A stretch of 64,000 nt of DNA from Peptoniphilaceae bacterium AM52-5BH. GTDB lineage: Bacteria; Bacillota; Clostridia; Tissierellales; Peptoniphilaceae. The position numbers were made by a program, and so were the translations under genes. Positions 18,131-26,738 of this stretch are shown here, piece after piece (the stretch's first letter is position 1; the number at the start of each line of letters is the position of its first letter). The notes beneath the pieces were generated by a model that saw nothing but the letters and a program-made list of their open reading frames with translations, did not search any database and was not told the DNA's origin. The DNA lies in the NCBI GenBank assembly GCA_027669155.1, contig JAQEDR010000011.1:1-64000 (forward strand), given 5' to 3'.

Positions 18131-18153
18131 AGCCCTCCTAGAAGAGGGCTTTT
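18131..18153 (+). terminator. Terminator after the NlpC/P60 gene
   Basis: AGCCCTC/GAGGGCT stem with TTTT following on the plus strand. Confidence 0.75.
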
Positions 18154-18173
18154 GATTTCTTAATTTTGCTAAT

Positions 18174-18234
18174 AAAAAAAGCAAATCCTAAAATCGGCTT
18201 ATAATTTTGCCTAAAGGATTTGCTTTTTTTTTTT
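18174..18234. terminator. Bidirectional terminator between convergent genes
   Basis: Long perfect stem AAAAAAAGCAAATCCT/AGGATTTGCTTTTTTT with A and T runs on either side. It serves both the NlpC/P60 gene and the acyltransferase gene. Confidence 0.85.
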
Positions 18235-18271
18235 AAATTTATTGTTTTTTATTAATATATTCTAAGGAAAT

Positions 18272-20050
18272 CTACTTTCCTTCCTTTTTGCTTGCTTCAA
18301 GTATTGCCTTTTGGAGTAATTTATTATAAGCATCGTAGGCATCAATTATTCCGTAGAAGTGGACTCCGTCTGTTCCCTCATAGTATTCAGGATGCTTCAT
18401 GGCTTCTTCTTCCCAAGGCATGTAGGTTACGAATTTATACTTATCAGCGATTTTTTTCATAGCTTTGCTTACCCTGTGGGGTTGTTCGTATCTGCTATCG
18501 TAACAAGAGACAAGGATTAGCTTAGTCTTTCCTGGAAGGGCCTTGATTACTCTTTCGAGAGATGCTTCTGGGTCTTCTACGGCATTGGTCCCAAGAGATA
18601 AGACCACAATTTCTCCAAGTCTTTCTTCTTTCTTGTATTCTTCGATGATATCAGGAGCCGACTCTAGGAGCCTATATCCTTCAGCATCTACAGAAGTCCC
18701 CGGTATTTTCTCTTCAATGTACTCTCTATTTCCCAAAAGCACAGAATCTCCAAGAATTGTCGTAGTTACTTCTTCGTCTTTTATGATTTCGTCAGGGTTT
18801 TCTTCCTCGTAGATTTGTCTGTCGACTTCTTTCTTGTCCTTATCTATTTGACCCAAGTCTTGTTTAAGTGATGAAATCCAAATTTGTTTTTCAAGACTTA
18901 CCATATCATCTGAAGCGTAGGATAAGCCTATGGCACTTACAAAAGAAATTACCATCACACTTACGAGACTTATTATCCTTGCCCTTGTGCTTGGATTTAT
19001 CTTTAATACCCTAAAATCAAGTGCCTCTCCCTTGAAGATTGGCTCGAAGATATGATAGTTTATCATAACGAGAATTCCAGTTACTATTATGGTCATAAGA
19101 AGGGCTGTTGGCTTGTCAAAGGCACTTTCCATTATGACAAAGACTGGCCAGTGAAGGAGGTAGATCGAATAGGTGTATGGAGCGATTTTCTTAACTGGTC
19201 TTACTTCTTCTATATCTTCATTAGATACAGCGGCAAGGATTGCAATAATTGTAAGAAGGTCCGTTAGGAAAAATCCTAATATATAGGTAATCTTCATATC
19301 GTAAGATAGGGCAAAGGACATGATTAGAATAATTAACCCTGCCCCTATACTCGCTTCCTTGTAAGGGATCTTCCTGTAGCCAAATCTTTTGACAAAGCAA
19401 GCCACAAAGGCTCCCATAAAGAAGGATGATAACCTTGTAAAGTCAGAAAAGTAAACAAAAGATCTGTTTTTATCAAGAGCAGTCATCCCTATGGTAAGCC
19501 CTAGGCTTAGGATGTAGAGGATTAGGCTTGTTAGGAAAAACCTATTGGAGAAGGTCTTCTTTACGTTTTTACTCCCCTTGCTCATCTTATATATGAAGTT
19601 GGTAAGTATGGGCCAAAGTAGGTAAAAGTGGACTTCTATAGCCAAAAACCAAGTGTGGAGGAAGAGGTGCTTGACAAATTGGGACTCGTAGCTTCCTCCA
19701 GAAAGTATCTCATAATAATTGCTAGTAAAGGACATTGTTGCTATAAATTGGTCGAAGTAAGAAACTGTGAAGTCCTTATTTATAGCAAAGGCCATAAGGT
19801 TTACTACAAAGATCATAAAAAGAACTCCAGGGAAAATCCTTATAAATCTCTTCTTGTAATAGGCTACAAGATCAATTTTTTCATCCCTATAGACTTCATC
19901 CAAAAGATGGAAGCTTACCAGAAAGCCCGAGAGGACAAACATTATATTTACTCCAAAAAATCCTGCTGGAAGGATTTCCTTAAAGATATGGTAGATTAAA
20001 ATTATAGATATTCCGTAGACACGGAGATAATCTAAGCCCTTAATTCTCAT
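18272..20050 (-). CDS. OatA-like peptidoglycan O-acetyltransferase (acyltransferase 3 + SGNH)
   Basis: A 592-residue membrane acyltransferase. Residues 1-375 are the acyltransferase-3 unit with ten or so helices, starting with GLDYLRVYGISIILIYH (conserved R and H) and including LHTWFLAIEVHFYLLWP. After a stalk, residues about 425-592 are an extracytoplasmic SGNH esterase-like domain: GDSVLLGN (Ser nucleophile), SLGTNAV (Asn block) and DGVHFYG (Asp/His). This architecture O-acetylates muramic acid and confers lysozyme resistance. It overlaps the MORN-like gene by 11 bp. Confidence 0.88.
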   Translation of the reverse strand: MRIKGLDYLRVYGISIILIYHIFKEILPAGFFGVNIMFVLSGFLVSFHLLDEVYRDEKIDLVAYYKKRFIRIFPGVLFMIFVVNLMAFAINKDFTVSYFDQFIATMSFTSNYYEILSGGSYESQFVKHLFLHTWFLAIEVHFYLLWPILTNFIYKMSKGSKNVKKTFSNRFFLTSLILYILSLGLTIGMTALDKNRSFVYFSDFTRLSSFFMGAFVACFVKRFGYRKIPYKEASIGAGLIILIMSFALSYDMKITYILGFFLTDLLTIIAILAAVSNEDIEEVRPVKKIAPYTYSIYLLHWPVFVIMESAFDKPTALLMTIIVTGILVMINYHIFEPIFKGEALDFRVLKINPSTRARIISLVSVMVISFVSAIGLSYASDDMVSLEKQIWISSLKQDLGQIDKDKKEVDRQIYEEENPDEIIKDEEVTTTILGDSVLLGNREYIEEKIPGTSVDAEGYRLLESAPDIIEEYKKEERLGEIVVLSLGTNAVEDPEASLERVIKALPGKTKLILVSCYDSRYEQPHRVSKAMKKIADKYKFVTYMPWEEEAMKHPEYYEGTDGVHFYGIIDAYDAYNKLLQKAILEASKKEGK

Positions 20051-20402
20051 CTTCTACTTCCTCCCATTTTCCGTCTTTCTTCTTATAAATTCTTCCATCA
20101 TTAAACTTAATTTTTACCTGACCATTTTCTTTTATATAATAAAAGTTATCGCCAATATAGACTCCATTTTTTCCGATTCTTCCCTTATCAAAGTCTCCCT
20201 TATAGATTCCTTCCTTAGCCGCAAGTACCCCTTTTCCTTGAAACTTCCCTTGGTAGAGATCGCCGGTATAGGAAATATCTTCAGTCAGCTTATAATCTGT
20301 GACAGATTGTCTCTTTGGCCTTCCTATGGTATAGATTCCTCCGAGGATAAAGACTCCTAGAGAGAATTTGGCAAAATATTCTAAAAACTTCTTATATTCC
20401 AT
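20040..20402 (-). CDS. Short membrane-anchored MORN-like repeat protein
   Basis: A 120-residue protein with one N-terminal helix (FAKFSLGVFILGGIYTIG) and glycine/aromatic repeats of MORN type (YTGDLYQGKFQGKGVL, YKGDFDKGRIGKNGVY). The start is set at ATG 20402, behind GGAAGAG, directly after the upstream stop; the longer frame would run into the aldolase gene. MORN repeats bind lipids or partners. Sandwiched with overlaps between threonine aldolase and OatA-like genes. Confidence 0.7.
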   Translation of the reverse strand: MEYKKFLEYFAKFSLGVFILGGIYTIGRPKRQSVTDYKLTEDISYTGDLYQGKFQGKGVLAAKEGIYKGDFDKGRIGKNGVYIGDNFYYIKENGQVKIKFNDGRIYKKKDGKWEEVEDEN

Positions 20403-20403
20403 A

Positions 20404-21417
20404 TCAAATCTCTTCCAAAAATCCTCTAACATCATTCTCACTTGTTCTAAAGGTCGTCACAAGCCTTACGATATTTGTATCTTTTACCTTCTCCATCACT
20501 TCGAATTGGGCAAGCTTTTGCCATTTTTCTAGGTCCTCATCAGATAAGTTCACAAATATCTGATTTGACTCGAATGGATAAGTAAGCTTATAATCCTTTG
20601 CTTCAATCCCCTTGGCAAGATCTTTCGCCATGGCGTAGGCCTTCCTGCTTCCTCTTAGGTAGAAGTCATCTTCACAGAAGATCCTCTCCCACATAATTCC
20701 AGAAATAAAGCCCTTGGCAAGCATGGATCCCTTTTGCTTGATTAGCTTTAGGGCATCTTTTTTGAGCTTATCATTTACTATAACTAAGGCCTCGCCAAAA
20801 GGAAATCCTGCCTTGGTTCCTCCAAGATAGAAGATATCACACATAGAGGTCAAATCTTTCATACTATAGTCGCACTTTTCACTAGCAAGGGCAGCTGCAA
20901 TCCTTGCTCCATCTATGAAAAGATACATGTCGTTAGCCTTGCAGAAATCATATATGTCCATAATTTCGGCCTTGGTGTAGACTTCTCCAAGCTCAGTGGT
21001 ATTTGATATGTAGACCTTTTTAGGTCTTGTGCTAAATTCAGTGTCAAACTTTCCTAGCTCTTTTTCTAGGATATGGCTACTGATTTTTCCTGAATCAGAA
21101 TAACAAAGCTCGACCTTAAGGCCTGTCGCCTCGATTGATCCTGCCTCATGGCCCTTGATATGGCCGGTTTCTAGGGCAAAGATTGAGTCTTGCTGGCGCA
21201 TATCAAGGCTTAAGCCTACGATATTTGAAGAAGTGCCCCCTGGGAGAAAGTGAATATCTACACTAGAGTCATCCAAGGCTTTTCTAATAAGATCTCTGGC
21301 CTTTTCACAGTGATTGTCGAAGCCATAACCAATATTAGCTTCGTCTATTTTTTCTTTTAAAGCATCCAGGATTTCTGGATAGCAAATCGAATTATAATCA
21401 TTAACAAAAAAATACAT
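20404..21417 (-). CDS. Low-specificity threonine aldolase family PLP enzyme
   Basis: A 337-residue fold-type I PLP enzyme of the beta-eliminating lyase family. Features seen: FLPGGTSSNIVGL (phosphate/cofactor), the aromatic-stacking His in ETGHIKGHEAG, LFIDGARIAAAL (Asp binding the pyridine N) and the Schiff-base Lys in YLGGTKAG. Cleaves L-threonine/allo-threonine to glycine and acetaldehyde. First gene of an unusual unit with a MORN-like protein and the OatA-like acyltransferase; glycine supply for wall peptides would be one link (inference). Confidence 0.88.
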   Translation of the reverse strand: MYFFVNDYNSICYPEILDALKEKIDEANIGYGFDNHCEKARDLIRKALDDSSVDIHFLPGGTSSNIVGLSLDMRQQDSIFALETGHIKGHEAGSIEATGLKVELCYSDSGKISSHILEKELGKFDTEFSTRPKKVYISNTTELGEVYTKAEIMDIYDFCKANDMYLFIDGARIAAALASEKCDYSMKDLTSMCDIFYLGGTKAGFPFGEALVIVNDKLKKDALKLIKQKGSMLAKGFISGIMWERIFCEDDFYLRGSRKAYAMAKDLAKGIEAKDYKLTYPFESNQIFVNLSDEDLEKWQKLAQFEVMEKVKDTNIVRLVTTFRTSENDVRGFLEEI

Positions 21418-21479
21418 AAAAACTCCTTTCCTATATTATAACAAAGTAAGAAAGATTTTGGGAAATTTTTATAAATAAA

Positions 21480-21502
21480 AACAGACTCTAATTGAGCCTG
21501 TT
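21480..21502 (-). terminator. Terminator after the zinc-ribbon membrane protein gene
   Basis: AACAG-CTC/GAG-CTGTT stem with one mismatch, followed on the minus strand by TTTTTAT, 2 bp beyond the stop. Confidence 0.7.
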
Positions 21503-21503
21503 C

Positions 21504-22940
21504 TTATCCAAATACATCTGCATCAAATTCCAATTCTCCATCTACTATGTTGGCCTTTATAGGATCCTTGCTAAAGGACTTGATATCTAGGGTTAGGGTG
21601 TTATTATCCTTGGACCACTTTCCTGTATAGACAGTAGAGCCAGTTGCTAATTTTACATTTTTGTCATTATCTAGAAACAAGCTATAGCCTTCGAGGAAAT
21701 AGTAGCCTGCAGGCTCCTCCTTGGCCTTGAAGTTATCGTAGTAGGTCAAGCCGTCGACTTTGAGATCGCCATCATTTAGATAACTTAGAAGGTCATCTAC
21801 TAATGCAAAGCCTTCATAGGATATATCATAATAGGTATCTGTCTTATCGTCCAAGCTCCTATGAATAAGACCGTCTCTTACTAGTTCTATGCCAGAATCC
21901 TTATCGATTAGGCCTATATAATAATCAAAGGCCTTAGTCATATCACCGATTTTTTCCTTGCTATTAATCTTATAGACATAAATCTCCTCGCCACTTCTTA
22001 AGGCTTTGCCCATAAATTCATGGCTAGTCACTGAAGTTAATTCACTTCCCCCTATATGATCTTTTATATACTTGCTGAACTTATCCTTCTTATCGTCGGA
22101 TGCTTGATTATTTTCTTCCTTATCTTCCTTGTCGTCCTCTTTTTCCTTATCCTCTTCCTTTTTGTCTTCTTCTTTTTCCTTATCCTCTTCCTTATTTTCC
22201 TCAGCTGGAGGATTGTCATCTGGGCTAAGAGCTGCTTCTTTTTCCTTAAGCCCTTCCACCTCGTAGTCTCTAGCTTGATTGGTAAATTTTATATTGAAGT
22301 CACTTGCCTTGTCATAATTAACAGATATTGTAATATTAACGATCTCTCCATTAGTTAGACCATGCTCCTTGCTTACGCCAAAGCTAGTGTTTTTTTCCAA
22401 TTCATCTATTAATCTTGCACTTGAGACTTGCTCCTTGCTTTTTTTGTCATAGATTCTTCCCTCGTAGTCGTTTATGAAGCTTTCCTTATCATATTTGATA
22501 TCAAGTCCACCATCGCCATTTTCTCCTACAGCACTGATGTCTAGATAGTAGTTTAGGTCGATATTTAGTTCTTCTATTTGGGAATCTTTGTATTTTTTGA
22601 AGCCAAAAAATGCCACGAGAGTCACAAGGATAGCAAGAAGACCAGTGGCGATTAGCTTTTTGGTTTTATTCTCCTTTGGAGGACCTAGCTCTTCTAAGAG
22701 GTCGTTGATGTCCTTATAGATCTCTTCCTCATCGTCATAGTAGTCATCATCGTCTACCAAATCTTCTTCCGACAAGTTGTCTTCTGAATCTAAATCTTCG
22801 TCAACCTCTTCTAAAGCCTCTCCCTTACTTTCTTCTTGAATATCTTCTAAATCTTCGTCACTTGGGATAATTTTCTCGCCACAGAAAGGGCAGACCTTGG
22901 AGTTTTCATCTATTTCTTTATTACAATTTTTACATTTCAT
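21504..22940 (-). CDS. Zinc-ribbon membrane protein with acidic linker and external domain
   Basis: A 478-residue protein. The N terminus is a zinc ribbon (CKNC at 3-6, CPFC at 18-21). A very acidic stretch follows (about 27-80), then one membrane helix around 103-120. An outward part has an Asp/Glu/Lys-only linker (about 245-285) and a C-terminal beta-rich domain of about 185 residues ending near AFDYYIGLIDKDSG...YYDISYEGFALVDDLL. Zinc-ribbon plus single helix plus external domain is common in Firmicute proteins of unknown role. Single-gene unit. Confidence 0.75.
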   Translation of the reverse strand: MKCKNCNKEIDENSKVCPFCGEKIIPSDEDLEDIQEESKGEALEEVDEDLDSEDNLSEEDLVDDDDYYDDEEEIYKDINDLLEELGPPKENKTKKLIATGLLAILVTLVAFFGFKKYKDSQIEELNIDLNYYLDISAVGENGDGGLDIKYDKESFINDYEGRIYDKKSKEQVSSARLIDELEKNTSFGVSKEHGLTNGEIVNITISVNYDKASDFNIKFTNQARDYEVEGLKEKEAALSPDDNPPAEENKEEDKEKEEDKKEEDKEKEDDKEDKEENNQASDDKKDKFSKYIKDHIGGSELTSVTSHEFMGKALRSGEEIYVYKINSKEKIGDMTKAFDYYIGLIDKDSGIELVRDGLIHRSLDDKTDTYYDISYEGFALVDDLLSYLNDGDLKVDGLTYYDNFKAKEEPAGYYFLEGYSLFLDNDKNVKLATGSTVYTGKWSKDNNTLTLDIKSFSKDPIKANIVDGELEFDADVFG

Positions 22941-22950
22941 ACTATCTCCT

Positions 22951-22975
22951 AAAAATAGGCCCCCGTATGGAGGCC
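22951..22975 (-). terminator. Terminator of the nup operon
   Basis: GGCCTCC/GGGGGCC stem with one mismatch, then TATTTTT on the minus strand, between nupQ and the zinc-ribbon gene. Confidence 0.7.
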
Positions 22976-22993
22976 CGTCTTTTCTACTTCTTA

Positions 22994-23932
22994 TTATATA
23001 TCTTCTACTGTAAAGTAAGGCTTACCACTTGACTTTGGTGCATAGCTTCTTCCCTTAAATATTATTAGGATAAGGAGGGTTGCGATGTATGGGATCATAG
23101 AAATAAATTCTATTGGTATGCCAATTGAGGTTGAACCTAGATAGGTTGCAATAGCTTGGGCCAAACCAAAGAATAAGGATCCTATAAGCACTCCCTGTGG
23201 CTTCCAGTTACCAAATATTACAGTAACAAGGGCGATGTAGCCTTGACCTGCAATCAGGGTTGGCGAGAAGGATGATACTACTGCAAGAGACATGCTCGCT
23301 CCTCCAAGTCCACCCATAAAGCCTGAAAATATTACTGACAGATATCTTACCTTTACTACATTGATATTTAAGGTTTCACTTGCCTTTGGATGCTCTCCAA
23401 CAGCAATGACCCTAAGACCTAGCTTAGTCTTATATAAAACCACATACAAGACTACTACCATGATCAATGATAGATAAACTGTCGCATATTGGCCAAAGAT
23501 ATTATTAAAGACTTGGTTAGAAGATATTCCCCTAAACAGTCTTGGTATCTTATTTTCGAGCGGAATTGAAGGAGTTTGGGTCGCTCCACTAAAGAACAAT
23601 CTAGATAAGAAAAGTGCAAGACCAGGAGCAAGGGTATTTATTGCTATACCTGATATAGTCTGATCTCCAGCAAGACTTACAGAAACAAAAGCGTGGATTA
23701 GGCCAAAAAATGCTCCAGCAAGCCCTCCTCCTAAGAAGGCTAGCCAAGGATTTCCTACATAGTAACCTAGGACAGCTCCAGTTAGGGCTCCTATAGTCAT
23801 CATTCCCTCAAGACCGATATTTACAACACCGGATTTTTCACTCATCATTCCGCCAAGACCAGTAAGTAGAACTGGGGCAGCGTTTGAGAAGGTATTTCCT
23901 ATGATTAGGGCTAAGATTGTAAGATTAATCAT
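22994..23932 (-). CDS. nupQ: Nucleoside ABC transporter permease (NupQ/YufQ type)
   Basis: A 312-residue permease with about nine helices, of the BPD_transp_2 (branched-chain amino acid/nucleoside) family. GLGGMMSEKSGVVNIGLEGMM near the N terminus and VRYLSVIFSGFMGGLGGA are typical of the second permease of BMP systems. It overlaps nupP by 4 bp. Works with NupP, NupO and the BMP lipoprotein to import nucleosides. Confidence 0.9.
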   Translation of the reverse strand: MINLTILALIIGNTFSNAAPVLLTGLGGMMSEKSGVVNIGLEGMMTIGALTGAVLGYYVGNPWLAFLGGGLAGAFFGLIHAFVSVSLAGDQTISGIAINTLAPGLALFLSRLFFSGATQTPSIPLENKIPRLFRGISSNQVFNNIFGQYATVYLSLIMVVVLYVVLYKTKLGLRVIAVGEHPKASETLNINVVKVRYLSVIFSGFMGGLGGASMSLAVVSSFSPTLIAGQGYIALVTVIFGNWKPQGVLIGSLFFGLAQAIATYLGSTSIGIPIEFISMIPYIATLLILIIFKGRSYAPKSSGKPYFTVEDI

Positions 23933-25098
23933 AATTCCTCCTTCTTTTCTTCTTCTATCTCTTTGTTGACATAAGACATGTCTACAGCAGTTTTTTCATT
24001 TCCTTTTTGGGATTTTTTGTTTCTCATTTTAGCCTTGATGATTCTAAATACCAAAGGCACAGCTGTAAAGAGGATGATAGTTCCTATAATAATTGAGATT
24101 ATCTCGCTTGGAACTCCCATAGTTCTTTGGAGGTTGCCTCCTGCATATTTCAAAGATCCGAAGAAGAGCCCTGAAAATATAACTCCAATAGGATTATTGG
24201 ACGCAAGAAGAGAAACGGCTAAGCCATCAAAACCAAAGTTTTGCATAGAGGATAGGATCGATAGATTGTAGGTAAAGCCCAAAACTTGAGTCACACCTGC
24301 AAGTGAGCAGATTGCTCCAGAAATTGCCATTGATTGGATAATCTTATTTCCTGCGTTGATTCCTCCATATTCACTGGCTTCCCTATTAAGACCCACTGCC
24401 TTTAGCTCATAACCTAGGGTTGTCTTATTTAGAATATACCAAACAATAATTACAGCAACTATGGCTATAATAGTTCCCCAGTGGATTGGAGCCCTAAAGA
24501 ATTTAGAGAAAAATCCATCGAATCTCTTAGCAGCATCAGTAAAGAGGGTAATCTTTGCATTATCTGCCACATCAAAGGAACTCATTGAGTTTGGTTGCCT
24601 AAATCTATAAACTACAAAGTTTTGGAAGTAAAAGGCAATCCAGTTGAGCATGATGGTAGAAATTACCTCATGTATTCCGAATTTCGCCTTTACGAAACCT
24701 GCTATAGCTCCATAAATTGCTCCGATAACCATGGCAAGGACTATGGCAACTATAGGTAGTAGAACTGGAGGAAGATTTAGATTGTAGCCTACAAGAAAAG
24801 CTACTATAGTTCCAATTATAAATTGGCCCTCTGCTCCCATGTTGAAAAGTCCAGTCTTAAAGGCGAAGGCAACACCCAGACCTGTCATAATAATCGGGGT
24901 CGATGTTACAATTGCCCATCCCATATTCCTTGGGCTCTTAAATACTCCCAAGAATAAATTTTTGAATCCTTCGATCGGGTCAAATCCTGCTATTAAAAGG
25001 ACCAAGGCTCCTACCAAAAGTCCTAAGAGTATTGATATTATGGTAAAAAGTATCTTGGATGAGCCTAAGCTTTTTCTTTTATTTACTTTATTTGTCAT
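23929..25098 (-). CDS. nupP: Nucleoside ABC transporter permease (NupP/YufP type)
   Basis: A 389-residue permease with about nine to ten helices and a charged C-terminal tail. TPIIMTGLGVAFAFKTGLFNMGAEGQF is represented by the conserved FKTGLFNMGAEGQ block, and VGLNREASEYGGIN is the cytosolic coupling loop. It overlaps the ATPase gene by 11 bp and nupQ by 4 bp. Forms the translocation pore with NupQ. Confidence 0.9.
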   Translation of the reverse strand: MTNKVNKRKSLGSSKILFTIISILLGLLVGALVLLIAGFDPIEGFKNLFLGVFKSPRNMGWAIVTSTPIIMTGLGVAFAFKTGLFNMGAEGQFIIGTIVAFLVGYNLNLPPVLLPIVAIVLAMVIGAIYGAIAGFVKAKFGIHEVISTIMLNWIAFYFQNFVVYRFRQPNSMSSFDVADNAKITLFTDAAKRFDGFFSKFFRAPIHWGTIIAIVAVIIVWYILNKTTLGYELKAVGLNREASEYGGINAGNKIIQSMAISGAICSLAGVTQVLGFTYNLSILSSMQNFGFDGLAVSLLASNNPIGVIFSGLFFGSLKYAGGNLQRTMGVPSEIISIIIGTIILFTAVPLVFRIIKAKMRNKKSQKGNEKTAVDMSYVNKEIEEEKKEEL

Positions 25099-26620
25099 CG
25101 ATACCTCCTGCCATAAGTCTTCCTATTTCAAACTCGTCTGTCTCTTTAGGATCTTTTTCTCCTACGATTTTACCATCATAGATTACGAGGATCCTATCTG
25201 ATAAGTCCATTATCTCATCAAGCTCGAAGCTTATAAGAAGGACTGCCTTGTTCTGATTTCTAAGCTCCACTAGATATTGGTGGATAAATTCTATAGCTCC
25301 TACATCGAGCCCTCTTGTAGGTTGGGCTGCTATTAGGACGTCAGGATTGTTTGAAATCTCTCTTGCGATTATTACCTTTTGTTGGTTACCACCAGAAAGG
25401 CTTATCGCTTTTTCTTCTATATCGTCTGGTCTAATATCAAATTTTCCTACCAAATCTTTGGCATTATCGTCTATATTTTTGAAGTTTAGCCTGCCTTTTG
25501 TAGAAAATGGTTCTTGCCCTACTCTTTCGAGTATTAGATTGTCCTTTATAGGATATTCTAGGATAAGACCTCGCTTTTGCCTATCTTCTGGGATAGAATT
25601 CATACCAGTATCGAGGATTTTTCTCGTAGAAGCGTTGGTAATATCAACTCCATTTAGATTTACGCTTCCCCTATTTGCCTTAGTCATTCCAGTTATGGCA
25701 TCGATTAATTCTGTCTGTCCATTTCCATCGACTCCTGCAATCCCAAGGATTTCTCCAGCGTGTAGCTTTAGGTCAAGGCCCTTTAGAGTATCGATTCCTC
25801 TCTTATCCTTAACCCATAAATCTTCGATATTTAGGACAACTCCGCCCTTTTCGATTGGTTTTTTGTCGACATTAAAGCTAACATCACGACCTACCATCTT
25901 CTCAGCCAAAATGTTCTCATCAACGCTTTTGACGTCGACTTTGTCAATAAACTTACCTCTCCTAATTATAGTACAGGTATCAGCCATTGCCTTAATTTCG
26001 GATAATTTGTGGGTTATAATTATGACTGACTTGTCGAGCTCGGTAAGTCTTTTGACTATTTCTATAAATTCCACAATCTCTTGCGGAGTAAGAACAGCTG
26101 TTGGCTCATCGAAGATTAGGATATCAGCTCCGTGATATAGGGCTTTTAGAATCTCAACTCTTTGTTGCATACCTACTGATATGTCTTCGACCTTGGCCTT
26201 TGGGTCAATTGTTAGGTTGTACTGTTTGCTTATCTTTTCTACCTCAGCGTAAGCCTTCTTCCTATCGAGGAATAATCCCTTGGATTTCTCATAGCCAAGG
26301 ATGATATTTTCTGTTACAGTCAAGGGCTCTATAAGCATAAAGTGCTGGTGCACCATACCGATTCCTGCATCTATCGCCTTTTTCGGTGTCATAGAAGCAA
26401 AAGTTTTGCCATTAATTGTAATACTTCCCTCGTTTGGTGGAAACATGCCGTAGAGAACATTCATCAAGGTTGTCTTTCCTGCGCCATTTTCTCCAAGAAG
26501 AGCATGGACCTCACACTTGTGAAGGTCGAAGTCTATATCTGTCAAGACTTCCTTAGAGCCAAAGCGCTTGGTGATATTTCTCATACTTACAACTGGGGCC
26601 TTATCAAAATATTTTTTCAT
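25088..26620 (-). CDS. nupO: Nucleoside ABC transporter ATPase, two fused domains (NupO/YufO type)
   Basis: A 510-residue protein with two ABC domains. Domain 1: Walker A GENGAGKTT (about 46), signature ISVGMQQRVEI, Walker B LIFDEPTAVL. Domain 2: glycine loop GVDGNGQTEL (atypical, as in sugar/nucleoside ATPases), signature LSGGNQQKVI and AAQPTRGLD, where the usual Walker-B Glu position is Gln-Pro, the family norm. Energises NupPQ. Confidence 0.93.
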   Translation of the reverse strand: MKKYFDKAPVVSMRNITKRFGSKEVLTDIDFDLHKCEVHALLGENGAGKTTLMNVLYGMFPPNEGSITINGKTFASMTPKKAIDAGIGMVHQHFMLIEPLTVTENIILGYEKSKGLFLDRKKAYAEVEKISKQYNLTIDPKAKVEDISVGMQQRVEILKALYHGADILIFDEPTAVLTPQEIVEFIEIVKRLTELDKSVIIITHKLSEIKAMADTCTIIRRGKFIDKVDVKSVDENILAEKMVGRDVSFNVDKKPIEKGGVVLNIEDLWVKDKRGIDTLKGLDLKLHAGEILGIAGVDGNGQTELIDAITGMTKANRGSVNLNGVDITNASTRKILDTGMNSIPEDRQKRGLILEYPIKDNLILERVGQEPFSTKGRLNFKNIDDNAKDLVGKFDIRPDDIEEKAISLSGGNQQKVIIAREISNNPDVLIAAQPTRGLDVGAIEFIHQYLVELRNQNKAVLLISFELDEIMDLSDRILVIYDGKIVGEKDPKETDEFEIGRLMAGGIDDK

Positions 26621-26677
26621 AGGTTTCCCCCTTAATAACTTTCTACCTTTATCATATCACAAATTTAAAAAATATTA

Positions 26678-26727
26678 TAAAAAAAAAGCAGAAAACTCAC
26701 CCCCGAATACTCAGGAGCAAGTCTGCT
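26678..26727 (-). terminator. Terminator/attenuator between nupN and nupO
   Basis: AGCAGA/TCTGCT outer stem with a G/C-containing inner helix, then a run of nine or more T on the minus strand. Lying between the binding-protein gene and the ATPase gene, it would reduce expression of the latter relative to the lipoprotein. Confidence 0.75.
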
Positions 26728-26738
26728 AATTTTAAATT

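Noticed and set aside
22056..22358. Hydrophobic plus-strand ORF of 100 aa
   Set aside because: It is the complement of the Lys/Glu/Asp-rich linker of the zinc-ribbon protein, which always gives Leu/Phe-rich antisense frames.
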